A stretch of DNA of 64,000 nt from assembly GCF_011516635.5 (NCBI RefSeq), contig NZ_CP096257.1, positions 120,132 through 184,131 on the forward strand, given 5' to 3'. The stretch comes from Bradyrhizobium barranii subsp. apii. GTDB taxonomy: Bacteria > Pseudomonadota > Alphaproteobacteria > Rhizobiales > Xanthobacteraceae. Under the pieces are notes generated by a model, which was given only the letters and a program-made list of their open reading frames with translations, searched no databases and was not told the origin of the DNA. Shown one piece after another: positions 44,355 to 52,383 of this stretch (position 1 is its first letter; each line of letters begins with the position of its first letter). Position numbers and translations under genes: made by a program.

Positions 44355-44786
44355 CTACGCCAGATCCGTTTCGGCGAAATCATTGCCCTTGTAGAGCAGG
44401 GGCAGGTGATAGGCCTTGGCGCCGGCATAGGCGAAGCAGTCGCCGAAATTCAGGTCCGCCTTGTGGCCGACCACCTTCCCGTAGCATTTGGCGGCATCCA
44501 CAGCCTTTCGGCCGATATCGGCTGAAACCATGATCTCCTTGATGCCGAAATCCTCCAAGAACTTTGCGACAGCCGACTGTGAGGTTTCGATGAAGTGCAC
44601 AGGCACTGGCTTACCCTTCATGCCATTCTCGTCCGCCTTCTTCCGGGCGAGGCTGATCACCGCCTCATAGACGGTCGGCGGCGACACGAGTAACTGGGAC
44701 GAGGAGCTATCAAGCCGCGCCAGCAGATCCCCGGCGTCATTTTCTTCTCCCAGGATGGCCACGATCGCGGAGGCATCGATATACAT
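44355..44786 (-). CDS. vapC: VapC-type PIN-domain toxin
   Basis: From ATG 44786 the protein has 143 residues. It opens with 'MYIDASAIVAILGEENDAG' (first catalytic Asp4), has 'VSPPTVYEAVISLARKKADE' (Glu) and later 'LNFGDCFAYAGAKAYHLPLL' (Asp of the PIN core) and 'YKGNDFAETDL'. PIN toxins cleave RNA. It starts in the stop codon of its antitoxin (TGATG). Its 3' end faces repC. Confidence 0.88.
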   Translation of the reverse strand: MYIDASAIVAILGEENDAGDLLARLDSSSSQLLVSPPTVYEAVISLARKKADENGMKGKPVPVHFIETSQSAVAKFLEDFGIKEIMVSADIGRKAVDAAKCYGKVVGHKADLNFGDCFAYAGAKAYHLPLLYKGNDFAETDLA

Positions 44787-45031
44787 CAGATGTCGCCCCA
44801 CATGTCGTCGGTGAAGGTTTTCATGTCGAAGGAGCCGCCACCCGGCCCCATTGTCCTGGATATGGCAATGCTCGCTGCCGCGCGCTCGCTTGCCGGCTGT
44901 TTCTCACGGACGCGCTGCAGCTCATGCTCGAGCGCGAGACGCACAGCCTCGGTCTTGGTCCTAGACTTTGTGGCCGCCTGCAGCTTCGCCGCAAGGGCGT
45001 CGACATCATCATCACGAATGAACAGAGGCAT
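44786..45031 (-). CDS. vapB: VapB-type antitoxin
   Basis: The 81-residue protein begins 'MPLFIRDDDVDALAAKLQAA', 'TKSRTKTEAVRLALEHELQR', the short N-terminal DNA-binding region of the Rv0623/PSK-type VapB antitoxins, then a linker and an acidic tail ('MKTFTDDMWGDI') that would occupy the toxin. Several ATATC/GATAT motifs just upstream (45048-45096) are likely operator parts. Confidence 0.83.
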   Translation of the reverse strand: MPLFIRDDDVDALAAKLQAATKSRTKTEAVRLALEHELQRVREKQPASERAAASIAISRTMGPGGGSFDMKTFTDDMWGDI

Positions 45032-45101
45032 CAGATATCCCTTCCGAGATATCTGAATATCGCAAATTAAATATCTACGCTAGGAGATTGATATCTTGGC
45101 C

Positions 45102-45180
45102 TCAGTCGAGCCAGTTCTCAACGATCAGGCCGTCGACACGGCTGAACTCGTCGATATCGGCGGTCACCAGCGTCAAACGG
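45102..45180 (-). pseudogene. C-terminal relic of a second VapC toxin
   Basis: On the minus strand about 25 codons read 'RLTLVTADIDEFSRVDGLIV','ENWLD' and stop at 45102-45104. This is the typical end of VapC/FitB PIN toxins (…F.RV.GL.VENWL). The rest of the gene is gone; it sits in the gap between vapB and mazE. Confidence 0.6.
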
Positions 45181-45187
45181 TTTGGTC

Positions 45188-45220
45188 GCGCGCAACCTTT
45201 ATAGTAAAGTAGCGCGCAAC
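45188..45220. promoter_or_regulatory. repeated GCGCGCAAC operator around the mazE promoter
   Basis: GCGCGCAAC occurs at 45188-45196 and 45212-45220, 24 bases apart, flanking TATAGT. It lies directly upstream of mazE and is a likely autoregulation site for the MazEF complex. Confidence 0.45.
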
Positions 45221-45235
45221 TGATGGAGATCTCAT

Positions 45236-45460
45236 ATGGCGCGGCCCAAGCATACCGATGACGGCCTGACCAAGTTTCAGCGCTACCGCCAACAGCAGCA
45301 GCATCGCGGCATGAAGCAGCTGCGCATCTGGGTGCCTGATCCCCACAAGCCGGAATTTGCCGCCGAAGCGAGGCGGCAGGGATTGCTGCTGCGCGGCCGG
45401 CCCGAGGAAGCTGAGGCGCTGGATTTCATTGCCGCCGCGACTGAATGGCCTGAATCGTGA
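45236..45460 (+). CDS. mazE: MazE-type antitoxin (DUF3018)
   Basis: The 74-residue protein has the DUF3018 pattern 'RPKHTDDGLTKFQRYRQQQQ' then 'KQLRIWVPDPHKPEFAAEAR' and an acidic-aromatic tail 'FIAAATEWPES'. These proteins pair with MazF. Its stop overlaps the GTG start of mazF. Confidence 0.8.
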   Translation: MARPKHTDDGLTKFQRYRQQQQHRGMKQLRIWVPDPHKPEFAAEARRQGLLLRGRPEEAEALDFIAAATEWPES

Positions 45461-45783
45461 GGAGAGGGGATCTCGTCACGGTTTCGGCACAGGGCGACTA
45501 CGGGAAGCCCCGTCCGGCGGTCGTCATCCAGTCCGATGTGCTCAATGCGGCGGACAGCGTGCTCGTGGTCTTGCTCACGGGCACGATCGCCGATGCCCCG
45601 CTATATCGTCTCACCATCGAGCCGACGGCCTCGAACGGTCTCAAACTCGTCTCACAGGTCATGGTCGACAAGGTTCTGGCCTATCCGCGGGCCAAATGCG
45701 GCCCGGTGATAGGCCATCTGTCAGGCGCCGATATGCTGGCGCTGAACAACATGCTGTCCGTGATGATCGGGCTCGCCGACTGA
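45457..45783 (+). CDS. mazF: MazF-type endoribonuclease toxin
   Basis: From GTG 45457 the protein has 108 residues: 'RRGDLVTVSAQGDYGKPRPA' (the GDxV and GKPRP motifs of the MazF/PemK fold), 'VVIQSDVLNAADSVLVVLLT', 'VDKVLAYPRAKCGPVIGHLS'. MazF toxins cut mRNA at short sequences. Overlap with mazE by four bases supports the pairing. Confidence 0.9.
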   Translation: MRRGDLVTVSAQGDYGKPRPAVVIQSDVLNAADSVLVVLLTGTIADAPLYRLTIEPTASNGLKLVSQVMVDKVLAYPRAKCGPVIGHLSGADMLALNNMLSVMIGLAD

Positions 45784-45812
45784 TTGGACAGCAATAAAGA
45801 GGGGAAGGCCCG

Positions 45813-46100
45813 ATGAAGATCATCTTCGACTGGAAGACACTGAGCCTTGGCAAGCCGCCAATCCACGCTCCAAAAGAATCGGCGACTAACCGTTCTCTCG
45901 AACTGTGTAGAGTCTGCACGTCGAGTTGATCCTGGCTTTTGAACGTCTGGCAGTTCCTTCGTGACAACTGGCTTTCGAACCGCGTGTTCAAATCCTACAA
46001 CGACATCCTCGATCACTGTTGCTACGCGTGGAACAAACTTATCGACCAGCCGTGGCGCACCATGTTTATCGGAATGCGCGATTGGGCATATCGGTTCTAA
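45813..46100 (+). pseudogene. 3' relic of an IS630-type transposase
   Basis: From 45945 the frame reads 'VWQFLRDNWLSNRVFKSYND','ILDHCCYAWNKLIDQPWRTM','FIGMRDWAYRF' and stops at 46098-46100, the usual end of one IS630 subgroup. A separate 38-codon frame from 45813 (MKIIFDWKTLSLGKPP…) precedes it and is not recognised. Confidence 0.7.
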
Positions 46101-46116
46101 TCAGCGGAGAGCGGCC

Positions 46117-47259
46117 TCAGAGGCCTGCCGCCTTGGTCAGATTGACGCGGAACCGATCCCGGCGGCGCTGATAGCGCCGGGTCATCTCGGCGGAGGCGTG
46201 GCCGAGCTGCTTTTGGACGTAGCGCTCGTCGACCTCCGCCGAGGAGGCGAGGCCGGCGCGCAGCGAATGTCCAGCGAACTTCGTCTCTCGTTCGCCTTCG
46301 GGCAGGTCGGCGCGCACCCCGGCAGCGAGCGCCGCGCGTTTGACCAGTCGGGCGACCTGCTGGTCGGTCAGGCGATCGGGCCCGACGTCCTTGCCTTGCC
46401 CGCGCACCCGCCGAAACAGCGGGCCGTGGCCGATCCGGGCCAGTTTCAGCCAGATCTGTAGCGCGACGACCGGGCAGGTCGAGTCCGACGAGCCGCGGCC
46501 GATCTCGATCTCGCGCCAGCCGGTCTTGCCGCGCAGGGTGACAATCAGGCCTTGGTCGAGGATTTCGACCCAGCCACGGCCGTCCTCGGTGTCGTCGCGG
46601 TGGAGGTCGAGGCCGACGATTTCCGAGCGCCGCAGGCCGCCGGCGAAGCCCAGCAGCAGCATGGCGCGATCGCGTAAGCCCCGCAGCGTGCCGCGATCGA
46701 GCGTCTCGAGCATGGCGATGACGTCCTCCGGCAAAACGGCTTCCTTCTGTCGGGGCGGGGCGGCGTGGATGTTGCGAATGCCGGCCAGGACGGTGGCGAT
46801 GTGACGGTCCTTGCGGTCGAGCGGCGTGCCGCGCTGCGCGTAGGTCCAGGTCAGGGCCGAGAGGCGGCGCTCGATCGTGGACACCGAATTCGGCTTGCGG
46901 TCGGCGGTCGCGGCGCCGGAGGCGCAGGCGGTGATGTAGAGCCCGACCGTCTGCGGGGCGGGCGGAAAGACCTCGAGGCCCTGGCGCCGGCACCAGGCGG
47001 CAAAATGTTTCCAGTCTGACGCATAGGCCCGGCGGGTGTTGGCCGAGCTCGCGGCGTCGACATAGTCGCGTGCGCGCTCGGCGAGGCGCGCAAGATGCGT
47101 CGGCAGGGGTTGCGCGGCCGGAAGCGGGGCGGGGAGGCCGCCGCGGGTCTCAGTCGACGCCTCCGCCGCAGACAGAGCAGCGTCGGTGGCCGGGCTTTCC
47201 GGCGGTGCGGAGCCTTCTGCAGGGTGGTTTTCGGCGTTCGGGACGGCGATATCGCGCAT
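46117..47259 (-). CDS. tyrosine recombinase/integrase
   Basis: The 380-residue protein has a SAM-like core-binding domain ('SSANTRRAYASDWKHFAAWC') and the catalytic residues Arg ('GLRRSEIVGLDL', about 210), His-x2-Arg ('FAGHSLRAGLASSAE', about 330), His ('QLGHASAEMTRRY') and the nucleophile Tyr at about 364. The N-terminal 50 residues are Ala/Pro-rich and of low complexity. It is divergent from the DUF1403 gene. It could resolve plasmid dimers or integrate an element. Confidence 0.9.
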   Translation of the reverse strand: MRDIAVPNAENHPAEGSAPPESPATDAALSAAEASTETRGGLPAPLPAAQPLPTHLARLAERARDYVDAASSANTRRAYASDWKHFAAWCRRQGLEVFPPAPQTVGLYITACASGAATADRKPNSVSTIERRLSALTWTYAQRGTPLDRKDRHIATVLAGIRNIHAAPPRQKEAVLPEDVIAMLETLDRGTLRGLRDRAMLLLGFAGGLRRSEIVGLDLHRDDTEDGRGWVEILDQGLIVTLRGKTGWREIEIGRGSSDSTCPVVALQIWLKLARIGHGPLFRRVRGQGKDVGPDRLTDQQVARLVKRAALAAGVRADLPEGERETKFAGHSLRAGLASSAEVDERYVQKQLGHASAEMTRRYQRRRDRFRVNLTKAAGL

Positions 47260-47342
47260 GCCCTCTATAAGAGCAAAACGATCGATAAGGCAACATTATC
47301 GGTCGTTGTTATCCACTGACAGGTCCGGCGGTTTCATGTAAA

Positions 47343-48329
47343 ATGGATAGCAAAAAGCGCCGCGTAGGCTTACCCTTTCGCATGCTCGCGCGTCGCCGAA
47401 TCGTCCCCGACCCGCCGCCGACCTTCGCCCCCGCGCCGGCCTGGTTGCGTCGTCGCGCACCGCCCGACTTCGTCACGGAAGCGGTGTTTTATGCCGGCGC
47501 GGCGCTGGCGGCGCTGCATCCGATCGCCCGTGACGAGCACCCGCTCGGCAGTCTTTGGCGCCAACGTCTCGCGCTCACTTGCGCGGCCGCGCTCGCGCGT
47601 CAGGGCGGGCGGACGGAGGACGAGGCGGCGCTGCGCGACCACTGGTACTTGCGCCGCGACGCCGACGACCCCGGACCGGGCGGGCGTATTCTCGCCGCCT
47701 GGCGCAAGCTCGGCGAACGCGCCTCCTCCAGCGACGTGGAGGGATGGATCTTTGCCCTTGCGACCGCGCTCGGCCATCCGCTCGGCTCGCTGCCGAGCGA
47801 GATCGTCGAACTTGCAAGCCGGCACACGCAGCGGCAGCACGCCATGCCGGTGCTGGCCGCCGCGGAGATCATCGCCGCGAGTGGCCGCGTCCTGCCGAAC
47901 GAAGAATTGGTGCCGCTGTGGCTGGCCGACGCCGTCCTCGCCCACCAGCTGCGCTGGCCGGCACCGGTGCCGCTGCTCGCGGTGCATCTATCGCGCGGTG
48001 CGCTGCGCAAGGCGCAGCAGCACCTCGAAGGGGAGACTGTCTTCATGAACGCACTCTGTGCGGCCTACGCGACGGCGGCCGTGGCAGCGATCGACCTCTA
48101 CAGTGATCTCGCACGGCGGGCGACACGCCTGCTCGCGGTCGCGCCGAAGTTGCGTGGCAAGGATGCCGACATCATGGTCGGGATCCTGATGGTGGAAGAC
48201 GCCCAGTCCGCCGGCCCCGGCAAGACGGCGAGCGACCGCAGCACACGGCGGCTGTTCGAGCGGCTGGTCTCGCTCGGCGCGGTGCGCGAGCTCACCGGCC
48301 GGCCGACCTTCCGATTGTACGGGCTCTGA
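47343..48329 (+). CDS. DUF1403 family protein
   Basis: The 328-residue protein is Ala/Leu/Arg-rich and helical; 'APAWLRRRAPPDFVTEAVFY','AGAALAALHPIARDEHPLG' and 'HWYLRRDADDPGPGGRILAA' fit DUF1403, a family of alphaproteobacterial plasmid genes that travels with an integrase and an ScpB-like gene. Function is unknown. It ends one base before the ScpB-like start. Confidence 0.75.
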   Translation: MDSKKRRVGLPFRMLARRRIVPDPPPTFAPAPAWLRRRAPPDFVTEAVFYAGAALAALHPIARDEHPLGSLWRQRLALTCAAALARQGGRTEDEAALRDHWYLRRDADDPGPGGRILAAWRKLGERASSSDVEGWIFALATALGHPLGSLPSEIVELASRHTQRQHAMPVLAAAEIIAASGRVLPNEELVPLWLADAVLAHQLRWPAPVPLLAVHLSRGALRKAQQHLEGETVFMNALCAAYATAAVAAIDLYSDLARRATRLLAVAPKLRGKDADIMVGILMVEDAQSAGPGKTASDRSTRRLFERLVSLGAVRELTGRPTFRLYGL

Positions 48330-48330
48330 C

Positions 48331-49017
48331 ATGGGCCGGCGCGCGCGGCCAAAAGCGGATCTCGACACCGAGCTGGCCGACCTGCCGCCGGAGCTGCGCT
48401 GGCGCGAATGGATGGGCCGGGTCGAAGCGGTGATCTTCGCCTCGCCCGGACCGGTGACGCGCGAGGCCCTTGCGCGCGTTGTCGGTCGCGACTGCAGCAT
48501 CGACCTGCTGATCGATGACATTCGCGACGAATTGCGCGGCCGGCCTTACGAGCTCGTATCCGTCGCCGGCGGCTGGCAGCACCGGACCCGGAAAAACTTC
48601 GCCGAGGCGATCCGGGCTGCGATCGGCGCTGCCGGCGACCACAAGGCGTTGTCGCAGACCGAAGCACTGATCCTTGCCTGCATCGCCTATTATCAGCCGA
48701 TCAATCGCAGCGAATTGTCATCCTTCTTCGGCAAAGAGGTCAGCCGCGATACCATCGCCCGTCTGCGCGGACTGGAGTTCGTCGCAGCCGGGCCGCGCAG
48801 CCCGCAGCTCGGCGCACCCTACACCTACGTGACGACCAAGGCGTTCCTGTCGCACTTCAGCCTGGAGACGCTGCGCGATCTTCCGGACATGGAAATGCTC
48901 GAGGAGGCCGGCCTGCTCAGCAAGGACAAAATGCTGGCGGGGGAGTTTCCTGTGCTGGCGTCGGACGAGGCCGACCAACTCGAGGCGGACCGAGACGAAG
49001 ACGACCATGTGACTTGA
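48331..49017 (+). CDS. scpB: ScpB-like chromosome segregation protein
   Basis: The 228-residue protein has two winged-helix units in the ScpB order: 'RVEAVIFASPGPVTREALAR','DCSIDLLIDDIRDELRGRPY','ELVSVAGGWQHRTRKNF', then 'LSQTEALILACIAYYQPINR','SELSSFFGKEVSRDTIARL'. ScpB is a kleisin partner in SMC condensin. No SMC or ScpA gene is seen here, so this plasmid version may act with host SMC or have a local role. It is two bases after DUF1403. Confidence 0.8.
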   Translation: MGRRARPKADLDTELADLPPELRWREWMGRVEAVIFASPGPVTREALARVVGRDCSIDLLIDDIRDELRGRPYELVSVAGGWQHRTRKNFAEAIRAAIGAAGDHKALSQTEALILACIAYYQPINRSELSSFFGKEVSRDTIARLRGLEFVAAGPRSPQLGAPYTYVTTKAFLSHFSLETLRDLPDMEMLEEAGLLSKDKMLAGEFPVLASDEADQLEADRDEDDHVT

Positions 49018-49357
49018 ATTGCTGCCGAGGAGTCTCCGACAATGCATTGACGAGACATTTTCCCGGTGGGTTTTCCCTTGGGGGCGCGCTCGGGGGTCGC
49101 CTGACTGGCTCACTCCCTTTCTCGTCAGCAGCGAAAAAGGTTGGTCCTTGAGCAGCTAAAGCGGCCGTAAGCAGCGCCGGCCAGCGCATCGCGCTGCTGG
49201 GCCGGACTCTGCCCGTCGGAGGGGGCGTTATCGTAATTGATTCTCATTGCAACAGCTTGTTCGGACAAGCTTTCGGAAAGCTGACGAAACCCACGGGAGT
49301 TCGGTTATACGCAGGGCGTCGTCTGACGCCCCGCGCCTTAGTCGCCCAAAGCAGAAC
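49018..49357. other. gap after the ScpB-like gene
   Basis: No gene seen. A perfect GGGCGTC-GTCT-GACGCCC hairpin lies at 49315-49332 without a T-run; it may mark the end of the minus-strand gene that follows. Confidence 0.4.
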
Positions 49358-49711
49358 TCAGCGCTCAAAAAGATTGCAGTTGGCGTTGCCGACGATCACT
49401 GTCCGCTCGATTTGCTCCGGACAATCCTGCAACCACGCAAAGACATCTTCGAGCCTATAAGGCGTTACGACTTCACGAGCACTCGGCTTGATGTCTGGAC
49501 CTTCTATCAAAGAGAAGCGCCCTTCAGCCGTCCTGACCATGCGGTCCCGTATTTCACCCTCGACCCCCGTGGTCGGGTCGAAATCTGAAAATACGCGCGT
49601 TGCAAAGTTGAACGCTCCGTCAAGTTGACGACGCGCTGTCCGCTTCGGCTTCGCTCGACGTCGCTTGGTTGCGCACTTAAGCTTGCGGCCCGACACCTGT
49701 CTCTTGAACAT
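49358..49711 (-). CDS. hypothetical basic protein
   Basis: From ATG 49711 the protein has 117 residues: a very basic N-terminus ('RKLKCATKRRRAKPKRTARR') and then an ordered part ('TRVFSDFDPTTGVEGEIRDR','MVRTAEGRFSLIEGPDIKPS','EDVFAWLQDCPEQIERTVIV'). I do not recognise it. The open frame upstream to 49789 lacks a ribosome site. Confidence 0.45.
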   Translation of the reverse strand: MFKRQVSGRKLKCATKRRRAKPKRTARRQLDGAFNFATRVFSDFDPTTGVEGEIRDRMVRTAEGRFSLIEGPDIKPSAREVVTPYRLEDVFAWLQDCPEQIERTVIVGNANCNLFER

Positions 49712-49826
49712 CTGTACTCTTCCTTTGCGATGCGCCGCCGCGGATTCGGCGAGCGCGCTCTTCGCTCGCCGCCATCGCAATATGGCCAATTGAAAGAGCC
49801 CGTGCTAATCAGTAGATACGTATCTA

Positions 49827-50879
49827 GAGCATTTTCCGACCGGAAAGAATCGGGTGGGGATTCCCAAAACGGCGCGAGCCAGATTCAAGCTGCATGCTGG
49901 CGAGGGAGGCCAGCATGTATGGCCAGGGCGCTTTCGGTTGATCTTCGCCAAAGGGTGGTAGCCGCGATTGACGGTGGCATGTCCTGTCGACAGGCTGCTG
50001 AGCGCTTTGGTGTCAGCGCGGCCAGTGCTGATCCGCTGGCGCGCTCGCCTCAAGAAAGTTGGCGACATCGTTCCTAAACGCCAGGGCGGTGACCGCAAAT
50101 CGCAGCGCATCGAAGCGCATTCGCAATTGATTCTGGAGGCGGTGACAGCGAGGCCGGATATCACGCTTGCCGAGTTGCGAGAACTGTTGAAACGTCATGG
50201 AATATCGACTGGCATCGCGTCGCTCTGGCGTTTTTTCCAGCGCAGAAAGATCACACTTAAAAAAAGACAGCGCACGCCGCCGAGCAACGGCGCGGCGATA
50301 TAAATGCCGCACGTGAGGAGTGGTTCGAAGGGCAAATCGACCTTGACCCTGAGCGTCTCGTCTTCATCGACGAAACCAGCGCCAACACCAAAATGGCGCG
50401 GCGTTACGGGCGCTCGCCACGCGGCGAGCGATGTCGTGCAGCTATCCCACACGGACATTGGAAGACGACGACGTTCACCGCTGGATTGCGCTCCGACGGT
50501 CTGATCGCGCCGCTTGTTCTGGACGGTCCAATGGATGGCGACGCTTTCCTGGCCTACGTCGAGCAATTGCTCGCCCCATCGCTGCGGCCGGGCGATACCG
50601 TTATCATGGACAACTTGCCCGCTCACAAGGTCCATGGCGTTCGAGAGGCCATCCAGGCGGTCGGAGCTAGCCTGCTCTATCTTCCGCCCTACAGTCCAGA
50701 CTTCAACCCGATTGAAATGGCCTTCTCCAAACTGAAAGCGCTGTTGCGGGCCGCCGCAGCCCGCACCATGCCCGATCTCTGGCAAGCAATCGCCAACGCT
50801 CTCAAACGCTTCTCACCCGAGGAATGTCAAAATTATCTCGTCGCGGCTGGTTACGACGCAACGTGATCGGAAAACGCTC
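49827..50879 (+). mobile_element. IS630-family element, 1053 bp
   Basis: The ends GAGCATTTTCCGACC (left) and GAGCGTTTTCCGATC (right, reverse complement) are imperfect inverted repeats, each next to TA (49825-49826 and 50880-50881), the target duplication of IS630 elements. One transposase gene fills it but is broken by two frame changes. Confidence 0.9.
49919..50866 (+). pseudogene. IS630 transposase with two frameshifts
   Basis: The protein parts in order are 'MARALSVDLRQRVVAAIDGG' with a helix-turn-helix ('CRQAAERFGVSAAS'), then after a one-base change near 50030 'IRWRARLKKVGDIVPKRQGG' to 'KITLKKRQRTPPS', then after a second change near 50290 'DINAAREEWFEGQIDLDPER','LVFIDETSANT' (first Asp), 'TVIMDNLPAHK' (second Asp) and 'SPDFNPIEMAFSK' (Glu). 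All catalytic residues are present. IS630 elements can use frameshifting, but two shifts point to decay. Confidence 0.85.
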
Positions 50880-50881
50880 TA

Positions 50882-51310
50882 ACCAGCGGCTGTGACATTT
50901 GTAAGATCACAAACGCTCGCGAGTTTAGCGCGGCCCGTTGGAATGATGCTTCAGCTAGCCTGCACACTCCGGCCGCCACCACTTCGCACCCATTGACCGA
51001 ATGCGCGCGTGAGAGCCTTGGCGACGACGTTGCCGGACGACACCGCCAAGGCTCAACCACACAACGGATAGCCCCTTAGATGGCTCGTACCAGCATGGGG
51101 GCCGTTTCGGCCAAACTTGGGCAGGGTAGCCCCCGTCAGCCGCGCGTACCCATCCTTGGCGGCTCATCGACCGAACGAATGATTGAGCTGCGCGCTTGCC
51201 TCAGACTGTGCAAGTGAACCGCGGCTGGAGATCGGATAGCTGCATCTCGTCCGGCCATCTCGCCGCGTCCATCTGGACGTTGTGCGAGCACCAGTCCTTG
51301 CAAACGTCGG
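50882..51310. other. gene-free gap
   Basis: I see no credible gene, repeat or terminator in this 430-base stretch. Confidence 0.4.
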
Positions 51311-51499
51311 TCAAGCCGTCTCCAGCCGCTGCTTAATCTGCTCAGCTTGTTCCTTCGTCAGCTTCTCAGCCAAGCTGTAATCCTTCAGTTGGGCCGCCCC
51401 CTTGCGATCCCGATCATAAACCATCCAGTCGACGCTACCTCTTCGTACGAGGAACCTAGCCTGTATCGGTGCCATGTAATTCACCGTAAACTCCGTCAC
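51311..51499 (-). CDS. small hypothetical protein
   Basis: Sixty-two residues: MTEFTVNYMAPIQARFLVRR then 'GSVDWMVYDRDRKGAAQLKD' and a charged helix 'KLTKEQAEQIKQRLE'. The strand-turn-strand-helix layout and balanced composition suggest a real small protein of a kind found in Bradyrhizobium-like genomes. A second in-frame ATG is nine codons in. Confidence 0.45.
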   Translation of the reverse strand: MTEFTVNYMAPIQARFLVRRGSVDWMVYDRDRKGAAQLKDYSLAEKLTKEQAEQIKQRLETA

Positions 51500-51834
51500 C
51501 CACTATGAACGACCGCAATAATATTCGCGAAGAATATGTAGCACCCGGTCTGCGATGCTTCTGTGAACTTACGCACACCCACCCACCCACCGGAGCCCAG
51601 ATATAGATACTTCGACCAACGCCAATCAGCCGAAAGCCCCTCGAAGATCCCGCCTGAGGTCGTGACTCACTCTAACTCAAATCTTGGCCGCAACTCACTG
51701 CAAATACGTTGGTGATCTTTTGCTTTTGTAACGCCATTGAAAAAGCCGATGCTAAGATTGCCCTCCTTTTGCGTCTTCCGCAGCACAACTGCAAGGCGCT
51801 CGTTGCGGCACCCGTAATTGCCCGGGGGGGCGAT

Positions 51835-51927
51835 TGTGAATCGACGCTGAACATTGACCCCGCACGCGCGAAGTCAGTCAAGCACTTGCGACGTCGATCG
51901 GCGTCCGGACCCCACGCAGATTCACAC
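51835..51927. repeat. 93-bp MITE-like unit, copy A
   Basis: It begins TGTGAATCGACG and ends with TTCACAC; the right end reverse-complemented is similar to the left, giving terminal inverted repeats of about 11-12 bp. It matches copy B at 58843-58935 at about 88 of 93 positions. Confidence 0.75.
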
Positions 51928-52218
51928 TGGTGGCGCTATGGGAGGCCTCGGATCGGATCTGCGGCAAGCGGCTCAGGGTAATGATTCCGACGTTGCTGCC
52001 TTCGCTGGAGCGGTATGACCGGCTCAAGCTCGGACCAGGCCGATCGAGCACTGGTGCTCGGCGTCAGCGCAGCCAAGATTGATCGGCTGCTGGTCGAGAC
52101 CAAGATTGCCGCGGCCGGCGGTAACCGCAAAGCGAAATCACGACTGGCTAATCTCCTTTACAGTTCGATTGTTACACAGCACGGCGGCTACCGACACATA
52201 TCGCCGGACGCCCATTGA
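51928..52218 (+). pseudogene. transposase/integrase relic
   Basis: Directly after repeat A the frame reads 'TLVALWEASDRICGKRLRVM','IPTLLPSLERY' and, after a frame change near 52015, 'ADRALVLGVSAAKIDRLLVE','TKIAAAGGNRKAKS'. The pattern LWEASDRxCGKRL plus a later S-x-x-x-I-DR-L is that of a family of DDE integrases in Bradyrhizobium-like genomes. The catalytic part is missing. Confidence 0.5.
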
Positions 52219-52383
52219 TCGGCCATGCAGTCGCGCTATGCATGCCAACTCGGTGGGCTCCGAAGGGGGGTGACCACCGTGGTGGCTTGCCAACGACGAT
52301 CCAACTGAGCAAATTGGGTTCGGGTAAGAGAGCTGTCCACAAATGGTGCTCTCGGCGACGGAGCAGATGATGCGAATATCCGC

